Assembly: GCF_020055675.1 (NCBI RefSeq)
Contig: NZ_JAIPUS010000020.1
Span: forward strand, 1 to 59,015
Source: Marivita sp.
GTDB taxonomy: Bacteria > Pseudomonadota > Alphaproteobacteria > Rhodobacterales > Rhodobacteraceae
DNA: 59,015 bases
Reading direction: 5' to 3'
The notes below the pieces were generated by a model. It was given only the letters and a program-made list of their open reading frames with translations. It was not told the origin of the DNA and ran no database searches. Numbering within the stretch: position 1 is the first letter of the stretch; every line of letters begins with the position of its first letter. Positions 47,753 through 55,980 of the stretch are shown one piece after another. The position numbers were made by a program, and so were the translations under genes.

Positions 47753-48670
47753 TCAACGCAGAGACGCTATTTCCTGTGCACTTTGCGCCCCCAGCACGGC
47801 ATTGTTCAACACCAGGGCGATATTCGCGTCGAGCGATCTGCCGTCTGTCAGCTCGTATATCCGTTGCAGAAGGTACGGCGTCAGCGCCTTGCCCGAGATC
47901 CCATGCGTGTCTGCGTCCTTGGTGGCGCGGGTAATGATCGGGCGCATCTCGGACTGCGGGATCTCGGCGTCCCGGGGAATCGGATTGGCGACAAGCTGCC
48001 CGCCCGGCAGGGACAGGGCGCGGCGCATCTGGTGGGCCTTGGCGATGTCCAGCGGGGTATCCACGCGCAGCGGCGCCTTGAGTGTCGCGCCTCGTGACCA
48101 GAACGTGGGAAGCATGTCCTGCCCATAGGCCATGACGGGAACCCCCAGGGTTTCCAATACTTCGAGAGTTTTCGGCAGATCGAGGATCGCCTTGGCCCCG
48201 GCCGCCACGACCGTGACCGGGGTCTGCGACAATTCCTGCAGATCGGCAGAGATATCGAAACTTTGATCGGCACCGCGATGCACGCCGCCGATGCCGCCGG
48301 TGGCAAAGACCGAAATCCCGGCAAGACGCGCCGCGATCATCGTCGCGGCGACGGTGGTCGCCCCGGTGCCGCCACGGGCCATGCAGACGGCCATGTCGGC
48401 GCGGCTGAGTTTTGCGACCTGTTTGGCTTGCGCCAGCGCATCCAACTGACCGGCATCCATGCCAATGCAAAGCCGCCCGTCCAGTACGGCGATTGTCGCG
48501 GGCTCCGCGCCGTTTTCGCGGATCGTGGTCTCGATCGCGCGGGCCGTTTCAAGGTTCTGCGGCCAGGGCATGCCGTGGGTGATGATCGTTGATTCCAGCG
48601 CCACAACCGGCGCACCGGTGTCGAGCGCCGTCTGGACGGCGGGTGAGATATCGAGGGGCAGGGCGGTCAT
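47753..48670 (-). CDS. psuG: Pseudouridine-5'-phosphate glycosidase
   Basis: A 305-residue enzyme splitting pseudouridine 5'-phosphate to uracil and ribose 5-phosphate. Motifs include VALESTIITHGMPWPQN, GGTGATTVAATM, FATGGIGGVHRGA, and the conserved lysine in VAAGAKAILDLPKT. The start at 48670 lies three bases after the stop of the kinase gene, forming a psuK-psuG unit as in other bacteria. It allows use of pseudouridine from degraded RNA. Confidence 0.95.
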   Translation of the reverse strand: MTALPLDISPAVQTALDTGAPVVALESTIITHGMPWPQNLETARAIETTIRENGAEPATIAVLDGRLCIGMDAGQLDALAQAKQVAKLSRADMAVCMARGGTGATTVAATMIAARLAGISVFATGGIGGVHRGADQSFDISADLQELSQTPVTVVAAGAKAILDLPKTLEVLETLGVPVMAYGQDMLPTFWSRGATLKAPLRVDTPLDIAKAHQMRRALSLPGGQLVANPIPRDAEIPQSEMRPIITRATKDADTHGISGKALTPYLLQRIYELTDGRSLDANIALVLNNAVLGAQSAQEIASLR

Positions 48671-48673
48671 CGG

Positions 48674-49561
48674 TCAGGTTCCTCCGGCAACATAGGCTGC
48701 GGCAGTCGCGAGCGCGCGGTGCAGCGCCAATTCTCGCGGAGCGCCGCGTAATTCGGACGCGATATGGGCCGCCATGAACGCATCGCCTGCGCCGGTGACG
48801 CGCGTGACCATCACCTCTGGCGGACGTTCGGCAAGGAGACCCTCCGGCGTGGCGTCGCAGGTGACATTGCCGCCATCGGTGACCAGGGCGCGCGCCGCCC
48901 CGCGTTCGATCAGTGCGGCGCCCGCCTGCGGGGCGCTGTCGAAGCTTGCCTGGCAGAGCAACCCGGCCTCTTCGAGATTGACATAGAGCGTGCCATGCCC
49001 GCTGCGGATGAAGGGCAGGAGCCGTTCGGCCTTGCCGGGTGACGCGGGGGCGATGCGCAGGTCGGCCTTGGAAAAGGCGGGGTGGTGCGCGATCTGGTCC
49101 AGAAGCATTTCGGTCAGGTTGCCGTCAAGCGCGATGGGACCGGGAAACGGGGCTTCGACAAAGCCCAGCGGCCCGTCGATCAGCGGGCGCAGAATCTTGT
49201 CGCCCGCCTGTTCCAGCGAATGGGCATCGGCGATGGCCGCGGCGAGGCCATTGGCCCCTTCGATGGCCATGTATTGGTCGGTGGGAAGATCGTCGGAGCG
49301 GTAGACCTGGTCTGTCACAAGGCCCAGACGGTTGCAGGCCGACACAAGCTCTTCGCCTTCGGGGTCACGGCCAACGACACTGAGCAGGGCAGGGGTCAGA
49401 TCGAATCGCGCCAGCGTCATCGCGATATTCAGCGCCACGCCGCCCGGCAGCCGCGTGATGTGGCCGGGCACGTCGCTGCCGGGCTTCATGTGTCGGTCGG
49501 ATCTGCCGATAACGTCCCACAGGACGGATCCGATGCAGAGGATATCAGGGCGCTTGGTCAT
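48674..49561 (-). CDS. psuK: PfkB-family carbohydrate kinase, probable pseudouridine kinase
   Basis: A 295-residue ribokinase-fold enzyme. The N-terminal signature GGVALNIAMTLARF and the C-terminal PfkB catalytic motif TRVTGAGDAFMAAHIA are clear. Adjacency to psuG with a three-base gap indicates phosphorylation of pseudouridine, the first step of the pathway. The start at 49561 (MTKRPDIL) is used; 49573 is an alternative. No nucleoside transporter is visible nearby. Confidence 0.9.
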   Translation of the reverse strand: MTKRPDILCIGSVLWDVIGRSDRHMKPGSDVPGHITRLPGGVALNIAMTLARFDLTPALLSVVGRDPEGEELVSACNRLGLVTDQVYRSDDLPTDQYMAIEGANGLAAAIADAHSLEQAGDKILRPLIDGPLGFVEAPFPGPIALDGNLTEMLLDQIAHHPAFSKADLRIAPASPGKAERLLPFIRSGHGTLYVNLEEAGLLCQASFDSAPQAGAALIERGAARALVTDGGNVTCDATPEGLLAERPPEVMVTRVTGAGDAFMAAHIASELRGAPRELALHRALATAAAYVAGGT

Positions 49562-49639
49562 GCATCGTGTCATCGCCCGATGCGGGGGGCTGCGCAAGTG
49601 CCGGTTTTCATATTAGGCCGATGCAGGCCCCATTGTTGC

Positions 49640-49669
49640 GCCACTCGCTTTGTGGCAGGGCTTCGCCAC
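49640..49669 (+). promoter_or_regulatory. Leader with two mutually exclusive hairpins
   Basis: GCCAC (49640-49644), GTGGC (49652-49656) and GCCAC (49665-49669): the middle segment can pair with either flank, giving two alternative 5-bp hairpins 24 bp before the PLP-enzyme start. It could be a small regulatory leader or chance. Confidence 0.3.
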
Positions 49670-49692
49670 GAATTGAACGGAGTTCTGCGACA

Positions 49693-50877
49693 ATGATGAA
49701 ACGCACCCTCATGCGCCCGGATGGTCTTCCCGACAGCGCATCCACACCGGTGGTCACACCGCTGATCCCGTCGGTTGTCTATGCCAGCGAAACGCCGGAT
49801 CGGCTGGACGATCAGTACGAGGGTCGCGCCGATGGCTACACCTATGCGCGCGAGGGGCATCCGAACGCGGATGTGCTGGCCCGCCGGATCGACGCGATGG
49901 AAGCGACGCCCGAACCCGGTCTGGTGGTCGGGTCGGGGATGGCGGCTGTCACGGCGGTTCTTCTGGGTCTTTGCAAGAGCGGGGATCACGTCGTGGGGGG
50001 CGACCAGCTTTACGGCCGGTCTCTGCGCATGATGCGGGACGACTTGCCACGGCTGGGGATCGAGACGACGCTGGCCGATCCGACCGATGTCGACTCGTTT
50101 GCGGCGGCGCTGCGGCCGAACACGCGTCTCGCCTTGATCGAGGTGGTGTCGAACCCGACCTTGCGGATCGCGGATGTGCAGGGGATTGCGGATCTGTGTC
50201 GCGAGACAGGGGTGCTTCTGGTGGTGGATAATACGTTTACCACGCCGCGGGCGATCAAACCGTTCGAGATGGGCGCAGACGTGGTGCTGCATTCGGTCAC
50301 CAAGCTGCTGGCCGGCCATTCGGATGTCACGCTGGGCTGGGTCGCGGCGCGTGGTGCGGATCAAGCCAAGGCGATCTATGACTTTGCGGTGACAACCGGC
50401 CTGACCCCCAGCCCGTTCGATTGCTGGCTCGCGGAACGCGGGCTGATGTCCTTTGACCTGCGCTTTGACCGGGCCGAGGCAACGGCGGCGCGGCTGGCTG
50501 ACCATCTCGCGGCGCAAGACGGCGTGAGGCGCGTCCTTTATCCCACACGTCCCGATCACCCGGACCGCGCACGCGCGCAGGGGCTGCTGCGGGGACGCGG
50601 GTGCAACATGGTGAGTTTCGAGCTGGACGGCGGGCGTGCGGCGGCCAACGCCTTTACCAAGGGGGCGGACCGGATTGCCTTTGCGCCGACTCTCGGGGAC
50701 GTGGGCACCACGCTGTCGCAGCCGGCGTCCTCGTCGCACCGAGGTTTGACGCCCGAGGGGCGCGAAGCGCTTGGTATGACCGAAGGTTTTTTCCGCGTCT
50801 CCGTCGGCTTGGAAGACCCGGATGCGCTGTTGGCGGCGTTTGACGCCGGGCTGGCGGCCGCGGCATCCGCAAAATGA
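49693..50877 (+). CDS. Cys/Met-metabolism PLP-dependent enzyme (trans-sulfuration family)
   Basis: A 394-residue fold-type I enzyme. The PLP lysine is Lys204 in LHSVTKLLAGHSDVTLG. The substrate-side region reads YAREGHPNADVLARRIDAME, the cofactor-phosphate segment is GSGMAAVTAVLLGL, and the C-terminus has GTTLSQPASSSHRGLTPEGR. Cystathionine gamma-synthase, beta- or gamma-lyase and methionine gamma-lyase share this pattern, so the exact reaction is open. The ATG is at 49693 or 49696. The stop overlaps the phoR start in ATGA form, so a phosphate-sensing kinase is translationally coupled to a sulfur amino-acid enzyme. Confidence 0.88.
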   Translation: MMKRTLMRPDGLPDSASTPVVTPLIPSVVYASETPDRLDDQYEGRADGYTYAREGHPNADVLARRIDAMEATPEPGLVVGSGMAAVTAVLLGLCKSGDHVVGGDQLYGRSLRMMRDDLPRLGIETTLADPTDVDSFAAALRPNTRLALIEVVSNPTLRIADVQGIADLCRETGVLLVVDNTFTTPRAIKPFEMGADVVLHSVTKLLAGHSDVTLGWVAARGADQAKAIYDFAVTTGLTPSPFDCWLAERGLMSFDLRFDRAEATAARLADHLAAQDGVRRVLYPTRPDHPDRARAQGLLRGRGCNMVSFELDGGRAAANAFTKGADRIAFAPTLGDVGTTLSQPASSSHRGLTPEGREALGMTEGFFRVSVGLEDPDALLAAFDAGLAAAASAK

Positions 50878-51914
50878 CGGCCGCGCCCCGCGATATCCTG
50901 ATGACCCTGGGCATCCCGGCGCTGTTGATTGCGCCGGATGAAGCGATTTTCGCCATCAACGAGGCGGCTGAAAAGCTGCTTGGCCGCAATATCGAGGGGC
51001 GTCATTTCATCACCGCGCTGCGCCAACCGATCCTGTTGGAAACAATCGAACAGGTGCGCGAGGACGGCAAATCGCGCGAGGCGCGCTACCTGACCAATGA
51101 CGGGCAGCACGATATAACCTACCGCGTCACCTGCGGTGCGGTGCCCATGGACGGCCGGCATGGTACGCTCGTGTCCTTCGAGGATATCACCCCGATGGAG
51201 CAGGCGGGACAGATGCGCCGCGATTTCGTCGCCAATGTGAGCCATGAACTGCGCACGCCGCTGACGGCGCTTCTGGGGTTTATCGAAACGCTACAAGGCC
51301 CGGCCCGCAACGACGCCAAGGCGCAGGAGCGATTCCTTGGCATCATGGCCGCCGAAGCCGAGCGCATGAACCGGCTTGTGTCGGACCTGTTGTCGCTGAG
51401 CCGGGTCGAGGCCGAAGAACGCGTGCGACCGCTCGACAGGATCGATCTTGGCGCGGTTATTCAGCAGACGCGCCACAGCCTGTCGCAATTGGCCTCCGAA
51501 AAGGACATCGAGGTCAGTGTGACCCTGCCGGACGACCCGGTGATCGTCCCAGGTGACGAGGATCAGATCCGACAGGTCATGACCAATCTTGTCGAGAACG
51601 CGATCAAGTATTCCGACCGCGGGTGTTTTGTCCGTATCGCGCTTGGAACGCCCGACTACGAGAACCGCCTGCGCGGCAGAGGTGTGCGGATCGAAGTAAG
51701 CGATACCGGGCCGGGCATCGACACCGTTCACTTGCCGCGCCTGACCGAACGGTTCTACCGGGTGGACAGCCACCGATCCCGAGAACTGGGCGGAACCGGT
51801 TTGGGTCTGGCGATCGTGAAGCACATCGTGAGCCGTCATCGCGGCCACTTGCAGGTGGATAGCCAGTTGGGCAAAGGCACCACGTTCAGCGTTATCCTGC
51901 CGGTCGGCGACTGA
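50874..51914 (+). CDS. phoR: Phosphate-regulon sensor histidine kinase PhoR
   Basis: A 346-residue kinase. An N-terminal PAS-like region (about residues 10-105) is followed by the phosphoacceptor helix FVANVSHELRTPLTALLGF with His124 and the ATPase boxes TNLVENAIKYSD, VSDTGPGI, and GTGLGLAIVKHIVSRH, the PhoR-type G2 box. Unlike E. coli PhoR, no transmembrane helix is visible, so it should be soluble or peripheral. The only start with a sensible site overlaps the PLP-enzyme stop. It is convergent with phoB, ending 14 bp from the phoB stop. Confidence 0.9.
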   Translation: MTAAPRDILMTLGIPALLIAPDEAIFAINEAAEKLLGRNIEGRHFITALRQPILLETIEQVREDGKSREARYLTNDGQHDITYRVTCGAVPMDGRHGTLVSFEDITPMEQAGQMRRDFVANVSHELRTPLTALLGFIETLQGPARNDAKAQERFLGIMAAEAERMNRLVSDLLSLSRVEAEERVRPLDRIDLGAVIQQTRHSLSQLASEKDIEVSVTLPDDPVIVPGDEDQIRQVMTNLVENAIKYSDRGCFVRIALGTPDYENRLRGRGVRIEVSDTGPGIDTVHLPRLTERFYRVDSHRSRELGGTGLGLAIVKHIVSRHRGHLQVDSQLGKGTTFSVILPVGD

Positions 51915-51928
51915 CCGCCGGCAGACGA

Positions 51929-52618
51929 TCAGCCGAGCGCGTATCCCGCACCGCGCACCGTGCGCAACGGGTCGCCGCCGCCCGCCATGGTCAACGACTT
52001 GCGCAAGCGGCCGATGTGCACGTCCACGGTGCGCGTATCGACATAGATGTCGCGGCCCCAGACCCGGTCGAGCAATTGTTCCCGCGACCAGACCCGTCCC
52101 GGCTTTTCCATCAGCGTGGACAGCAGGCGGAACTCTGTCGGCCCCAGCTTGACCTCGGAGCCGTCGCGGGTGACCCGGTGGGTTTCGGCGTCAAGGACGA
52201 TATCATCGAATTCCAGCCGCAAACCGGCGGCAGCCGGACGTGTCCGGCGCAATTGCGTGCGCACACGGGCCATCAATTCGACAATGGAATAGGGTTTGAT
52301 GACATAATCATCCGCCCCTGTTTCAAGCCCCCGCACGCGGTCCACTTCCTCGGATCGGGCGGACAGCATGATGATCGGGACATTGCGCGTGTCCGCCCGG
52401 GTCTTGAGCTGGCGGCACACCTCGATCCCTGACACGTTGGGCAACATCCAGTCCAGCACGATGATATCGGGCTGTTCCTCTTGCACCAACATCAGGGCCT
52501 CTTCGCCATTCTCGGCTTTTGCGACGCGAAATCCTTCGGCTTCAAGGTTATAACCAAGCACTTCGCGCTGCGCGGGTTCGTCTTCGACGACAAGGACGGT
52601 GGGTTGAACGGAGTTCAT
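51929..52618 (-). CDS. phoB: Phosphate-regulon response regulator PhoB
   Basis: A 229-residue OmpR-family regulator. The receiver has acidic residues EDE near the start, phospho-Asp56 in IVLDWMLPNVSG, Thr/Ser and Lys switch residues (MLSARSEE and VIKPY). The winged-helix domain includes LGPTEFRLLSTLMEKPGRVWSREQLLDRVWG in parts and TVDVHIGRLRKSL, typical of PhoB. The start at 52618 (MNSVQPT) fits the family. It is last in the pstSCAB-phoU-phoB unit, 16 bp after phoU, and so would be autoregulated by the upstream Pho box. Confidence 0.96.
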   Translation of the reverse strand: MNSVQPTVLVVEDEPAQREVLGYNLEAEGFRVAKAENGEEALMLVQEEQPDIIVLDWMLPNVSGIEVCRQLKTRADTRNVPIIMLSARSEEVDRVRGLETGADDYVIKPYSIVELMARVRTQLRRTRPAAAGLRLEFDDIVLDAETHRVTRDGSEVKLGPTEFRLLSTLMEKPGRVWSREQLLDRVWGRDIYVDTRTVDVHIGRLRKSLTMAGGGDPLRTVRGAGYALG

Positions 52619-52634
52619 GGGGTATTTGTCTCGG

Positions 52635-53354
52635 TTAGGATGAGGCCGACAGACCTGCATCCGATGATGTGACATCTTCTTTCTTGCGGGGTTCATCCGG
52701 TTTTTCGCCGGTTACGAGGAATACGACCTGCTCGGCCACAGAAGTTACGTGATCGCCCATGCGTTCCACGTTCTTGGCGATAAAATGCAGATGCATGCAT
52801 GGCGTGATGTTGCGCGGATCCTCAAGCATGAATGTCAGGAATTCGCGGAACAGGGTGTTATACATCTGGTCCACGTCGATGTCACGCTCGATCACGTCAC
52901 GGGCCAATGCGTCGTCGCGTTGGATATAGGCATCCAGCGCATCCTTGAGCATGATCTGCACATCCCGCGACATGCGGCGCAGCTGCGACGAGGCCCCGCT
53001 GATCGCCGGCATGGTCATCAGAACCGCGTTGCGCTTGGCCAGGTTCTTGGCCAGGTCACCGATGCGTTCGAGATTGGCACTGATCCGCATGACCGACAGG
53101 ATGACGCGCAGATCGACGGCTGTTGGCGCGCGCAGAGCGATCACGCGCGCCGCTTCCTCGTTCAGAAGGTCTTCCAGTTCGTCGATCGTCTTGTCATTGG
53201 CACGTACCTTGTCGGCCAGTTCCTGGTCGCGGGTTTCCAACGCCTGGGCCGAATCGAGGATGGCTTGTTCGACCAGCCCGCCCATCTTCATGATCCGGGC
53301 CTGGATCCCTTCAAGATCGCGATCGAATGCGCTTGCGATATGTTCCTGGTTCAC
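52635..53354 (-). CDS. phoU: Phosphate transport system regulator PhoU
   Basis: A 239-residue all-helical protein with two PhoU repeats (ARIMKMGGLVEQAI and RISANLERIGDLAKNLAKR; then RDIDVDQMYNTLFREFLTFM and KNVERMGDHVTSVAEQV). PhoU links Pst transporter occupancy to PhoR inhibition. The start is GTG at 53354, four bases after the pstB stop. A TTG at 53366 is also in frame, but the family begins near the GTG (MNQEHIASAFDRDLE). Confidence 0.95.
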   Translation of the reverse strand: MNQEHIASAFDRDLEGIQARIMKMGGLVEQAILDSAQALETRDQELADKVRANDKTIDELEDLLNEEAARVIALRAPTAVDLRVILSVMRISANLERIGDLAKNLAKRNAVLMTMPAISGASSQLRRMSRDVQIMLKDALDAYIQRDDALARDVIERDIDVDQMYNTLFREFLTFMLEDPRNITPCMHLHFIAKNVERMGDHVTSVAEQVVFLVTGEKPDEPRKKEDVTSSDAGLSASS

Positions 53355-53358
53355 GATC

Positions 53359-54156
53359 TTATCCAATCCGTCCGGTGATGTAGCTTTCGGTGCGGCTGTC
53401 TTCGGGGTTTGTGAAAATCTTCGGCGTATCGCCGTATTCCACGAGGTTGCCCAGGTGAAAGAACGCGGTTTTCTGGCTGACGCGCGCGGCCTGTTGCATC
53501 GAGTGGGTCACGATCACAACGGCGTAGTTTTGGCGCAGTTCGTCGATCAGTTCCTCGACCTGGGCGGTGGCGATCGGGTCCAGCGCGGAGCAGGGTTCGT
53601 CCATCAGCAGAACCTCGGGTTCGGTGGCGATGGCACGCGCGATGCACAGGCGCTGCTGCTGGCCACCCGAAAGACCGGTGCCGGGTGCATCGAGCCGGTC
53701 CTTGACCTCGTCCCAAATGGCGCCCCGGCGCAGGGCCCGTTCGACGATGTCATCGAGCTCGGCCTTGTTGCGGGACATGCCGTGGATCTTGGGGCCATAG
53801 GCGACGTTATCGTAAATCGACTTGGGAAAAGGGTTCGGCTTCTGGAACACCATCCCGACCTTCGCACGCAGCTGCACCGGGTCGATGCGCTTGTCATAAA
53901 TGTCTTCGCCGTCGATCAGGATGTCTCCCTCGACGCGGCAGACGTCGATCGTGTCATTCATCCGGTTGATGCAGCGCAGGAAGGTGGACTTGCCACATCC
54001 CGACGGGCCGATGAAGGCCGTCACGGTGTTGTTCTCGATCTCGACCGACACGTCCTTGATCGCGTGGTTGTCACCGTAATAGACCTGCACGTCCTTGGCT
54101 TTGATTTTGACGTCCGTCACGACCGTCTCCTGTGTAGTATTTGGTACATCGTACAT
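53359..54156 (-). CDS. pstB: Phosphate ABC transporter ATP-binding protein PstB
   Basis: A 265-residue ABC ATPase. Walker [10 protein letters not shown] is at residues 50-58, Q-loop [16 protein letters not shown] is diagnostic of PstB, then [23 protein letters not shown] and the H-loop [12 protein letters not shown]. It energises uptake through PstCA and contacts PhoU. It starts 15 bp after pstA and ends four bases before phoU. Confidence 0.97.
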   Translation of the reverse strand: MYDVPNTTQETVVTDVKIKAKDVQVYYGDNHAIKDVSVEIENNTVTAFIGPSGCGKSTFLRCINRMNDTIDVCRVEGDILIDGEDIYDKRIDPVQLRAKVGMVFQKPNPFPKSIYDNVAYGPKIHGMSRNKAELDDIVERALRRGAIWDEVKDRLDAPGTGLSGGQQQRLCIARAIATEPEVLLMDEPCSALDPIATAQVEELIDELRQNYAVVIVTHSMQQAARVSQKTAFFHLGNLVEYGDTPKIFTNPEDSRTESYITGRIG

Positions 54157-54171
54157 GGGGATTTATGTCCT

Positions 54172-55968
54172 TTACCAGCGACGTTCGAACTTGCGGCGGA
54201 GAATGATGGCAACGAGGTTCATGACCACGAGGAAGGTCAACAAGACGCAAATCGCCGCCGCGGTCTTAGCCTCGAAGGCCCGTTCCGGGAAATCCGACCA
54301 GCGGAAGACCTGCACCGGCAGGACCGTCGCGTTGTCCATGATGCCCGTAGGGACCTCGACGATGAAGGCCACCATGCCAATCAGCAGCAGCGGTGCGGTT
54401 TCGCCAAGTGCTGCGGCCATACCGATGATCGTGCCGGTCAGGATGCCGGGCATCGCCAGCGGCAGCACGTGGTGGAACACCGCCTGAACCTTGGAGGCCC
54501 CGACGCCCAGGGCGGCCTCGCGGATCGAAGGCGGCACGGCCCGCAAAGCGGCCCGCGAGGCGATGATGATCGTCGGCAGGGTCATCAATGCCAGAACGAT
54601 CCCGCCCACCAGCGGGGCAGAGCGCGGCATCCCGAAGAAGCTGAGGAAGACCGCCAGCCCGAGCAGACCGAAGACGATCGACGGCACGGCGGCCAGGTTG
54701 TTGATGTTCACCTCGATGAAGTCGGTGAAGCGATTGCGCGGCGCGAATTCCTGCAGGTAGATCGCGCCCAGCACCCCGACCGGGAAGGTCAGGCTGAATG
54801 TCACGAGCATGGTCCAGAACGAGCCCACGACCGCGCCCCAGATGCCCGCAAGCTCCGGCGCGCGGCTGTCAGCGGCGGTGAAGAAGCGGGTGTTGAAGAC
54901 CCGCTCGATCAGGCCTGCTTCATTGAGCGTTTCAGCCCAGGCGATCTGATGGTCGCTGAAGGGGCGATTGGACTCGGGCAGTTCCATGATACGGAACGAC
55001 CAGGCCTCGCTGTCCTCGATCGGCAGGGTGACCCGGGTGAGCAACTCGCCCGAGGCCTCCGCCCGGTTGACCTCGGTCAGGCGTATCCATCCGCCGCCGG
55101 CCTTGATGAAGAGCGACACGTTCTCGTCGTCAACCTCTTCGGCACCGCCGGCACCGTCGGCGCGTGCCTCGAGCGCCTCGGCCTGGGCGATCAGAGCGTC
55201 ACGCCGTTCGCGTGCGAGGTCCTGAGCGGCCAGTTGTTCGCTGCGCTCTTCTTCGGTTTCGGCCGCCTCGGCCCGTTCGCCGTAGACCCGGATCGCGTTT
55301 TCCTGGCGGCTGGCTTGACGACGCAACCGGTCTGCATCGACGTAAAGCTGGGACTTCACCTGGCGCAGGGCATCGCTGAAGTCATTGGCACTCGTCGATA
55401 TGGCGAGGCTGCCGTCTTCAAGCTCTGAAACCGACAGCAGGCCGTTCACCGGCTGGCGGTCGAGCTGCCCGTAAGCCCCTTGCTTGTAGAGGTCCAGCGT
55501 GTCGGACCCGATCAGCGGGAAGTTGATGCTCTGCCCCAGCAGATCGGGGTTCGCTGCAACATGATCCGCCAGTTCGAAGTTTGCCCCGCCGGAGACGAGG
55601 TCGTGCAGCTCGCGCCGTTCCTGGCGCCCGGTGGCGAGGGGGAAACGCTCTTCCAGGCCACGCTCGATCAAGCCATCAAAGTCGGCGCGGCGGATGACTT
55701 TCGGGTCCGAGCTTGCGGTGACCCCGAGAAACTCGGTATCAAGCTGGATTTCCTTGTCGAGGTAAGTGGAAAAGAGCGCCCCGCCAGCCTGGAACACAAC
55801 CGTGGAAAGCAGGGTGATCAGCGCTGCGGCCGCGATGCCGATGGCGGAGATGCCGTAGATTTTCAACCGCAGTTCGGCGCGGCGCCGCTTGCGCAGACGA
55901 GCCGATCCGCCGGCAAGGCTGCTGCGGCGCGGCGCAGCGTCGGGGATATTTGAAGCGAGGTCAGCCAT
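54172..55968 (-). CDS. pstA: Phosphate ABC transporter permease PstA, long DUF3333 form
   Basis: A 598-residue permease, about twice the length of E. coli PstA. A basic cytoplasmic N-terminus (RLRKRRRAELRLKIYG) precedes one helix (about residues 40-62). A large periplasmic region of about 300 residues (DUF3333 type) follows, including a highly charged helical stretch rich in Glu, Arg and Ala at about residues 205-285. The permease core then has five helices with the EAA loop REAALGVGASKVQAVFHHVLP (in parts). The charged stretch predicts a coiled coil. Twelve bases separate it from pstC. Confidence 0.95.
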   Translation of the reverse strand: MADLASNIPDAAPRRSSLAGGSARLRKRRRAELRLKIYGISAIGIAAAALITLLSTVVFQAGGALFSTYLDKEIQLDTEFLGVTASSDPKVIRRADFDGLIERGLEERFPLATGRQERRELHDLVSGGANFELADHVAANPDLLGQSINFPLIGSDTLDLYKQGAYGQLDRQPVNGLLSVSELEDGSLAISTSANDFSDALRQVKSQLYVDADRLRRQASRQENAIRVYGERAEAAETEEERSEQLAAQDLARERRDALIAQAEALEARADGAGGAEEVDDENVSLFIKAGGGWIRLTEVNRAEASGELLTRVTLPIEDSEAWSFRIMELPESNRPFSDHQIAWAETLNEAGLIERVFNTRFFTAADSRAPELAGIWGAVVGSFWTMLVTFSLTFPVGVLGAIYLQEFAPRNRFTDFIEVNINNLAAVPSIVFGLLGLAVFLSFFGMPRSAPLVGGIVLALMTLPTIIIASRAALRAVPPSIREAALGVGASKVQAVFHHVLPLAMPGILTGTIIGMAAALGETAPLLLIGMVAFIVEVPTGIMDNATVLPVQVFRWSDFPERAFEAKTAAAICVLLTFLVVMNLVAIILRRKFERRW

Positions 55969-55980
55969 GATCAGGTCCCG

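Noticed and set aside
52945-55428. 827-codon open frame on the plus strand opposite phoU, pstB and pstA
   Set aside because: It spans three well-supported genes on the other strand and crosses their boundaries; composition is typical of third-position GC shadowing.
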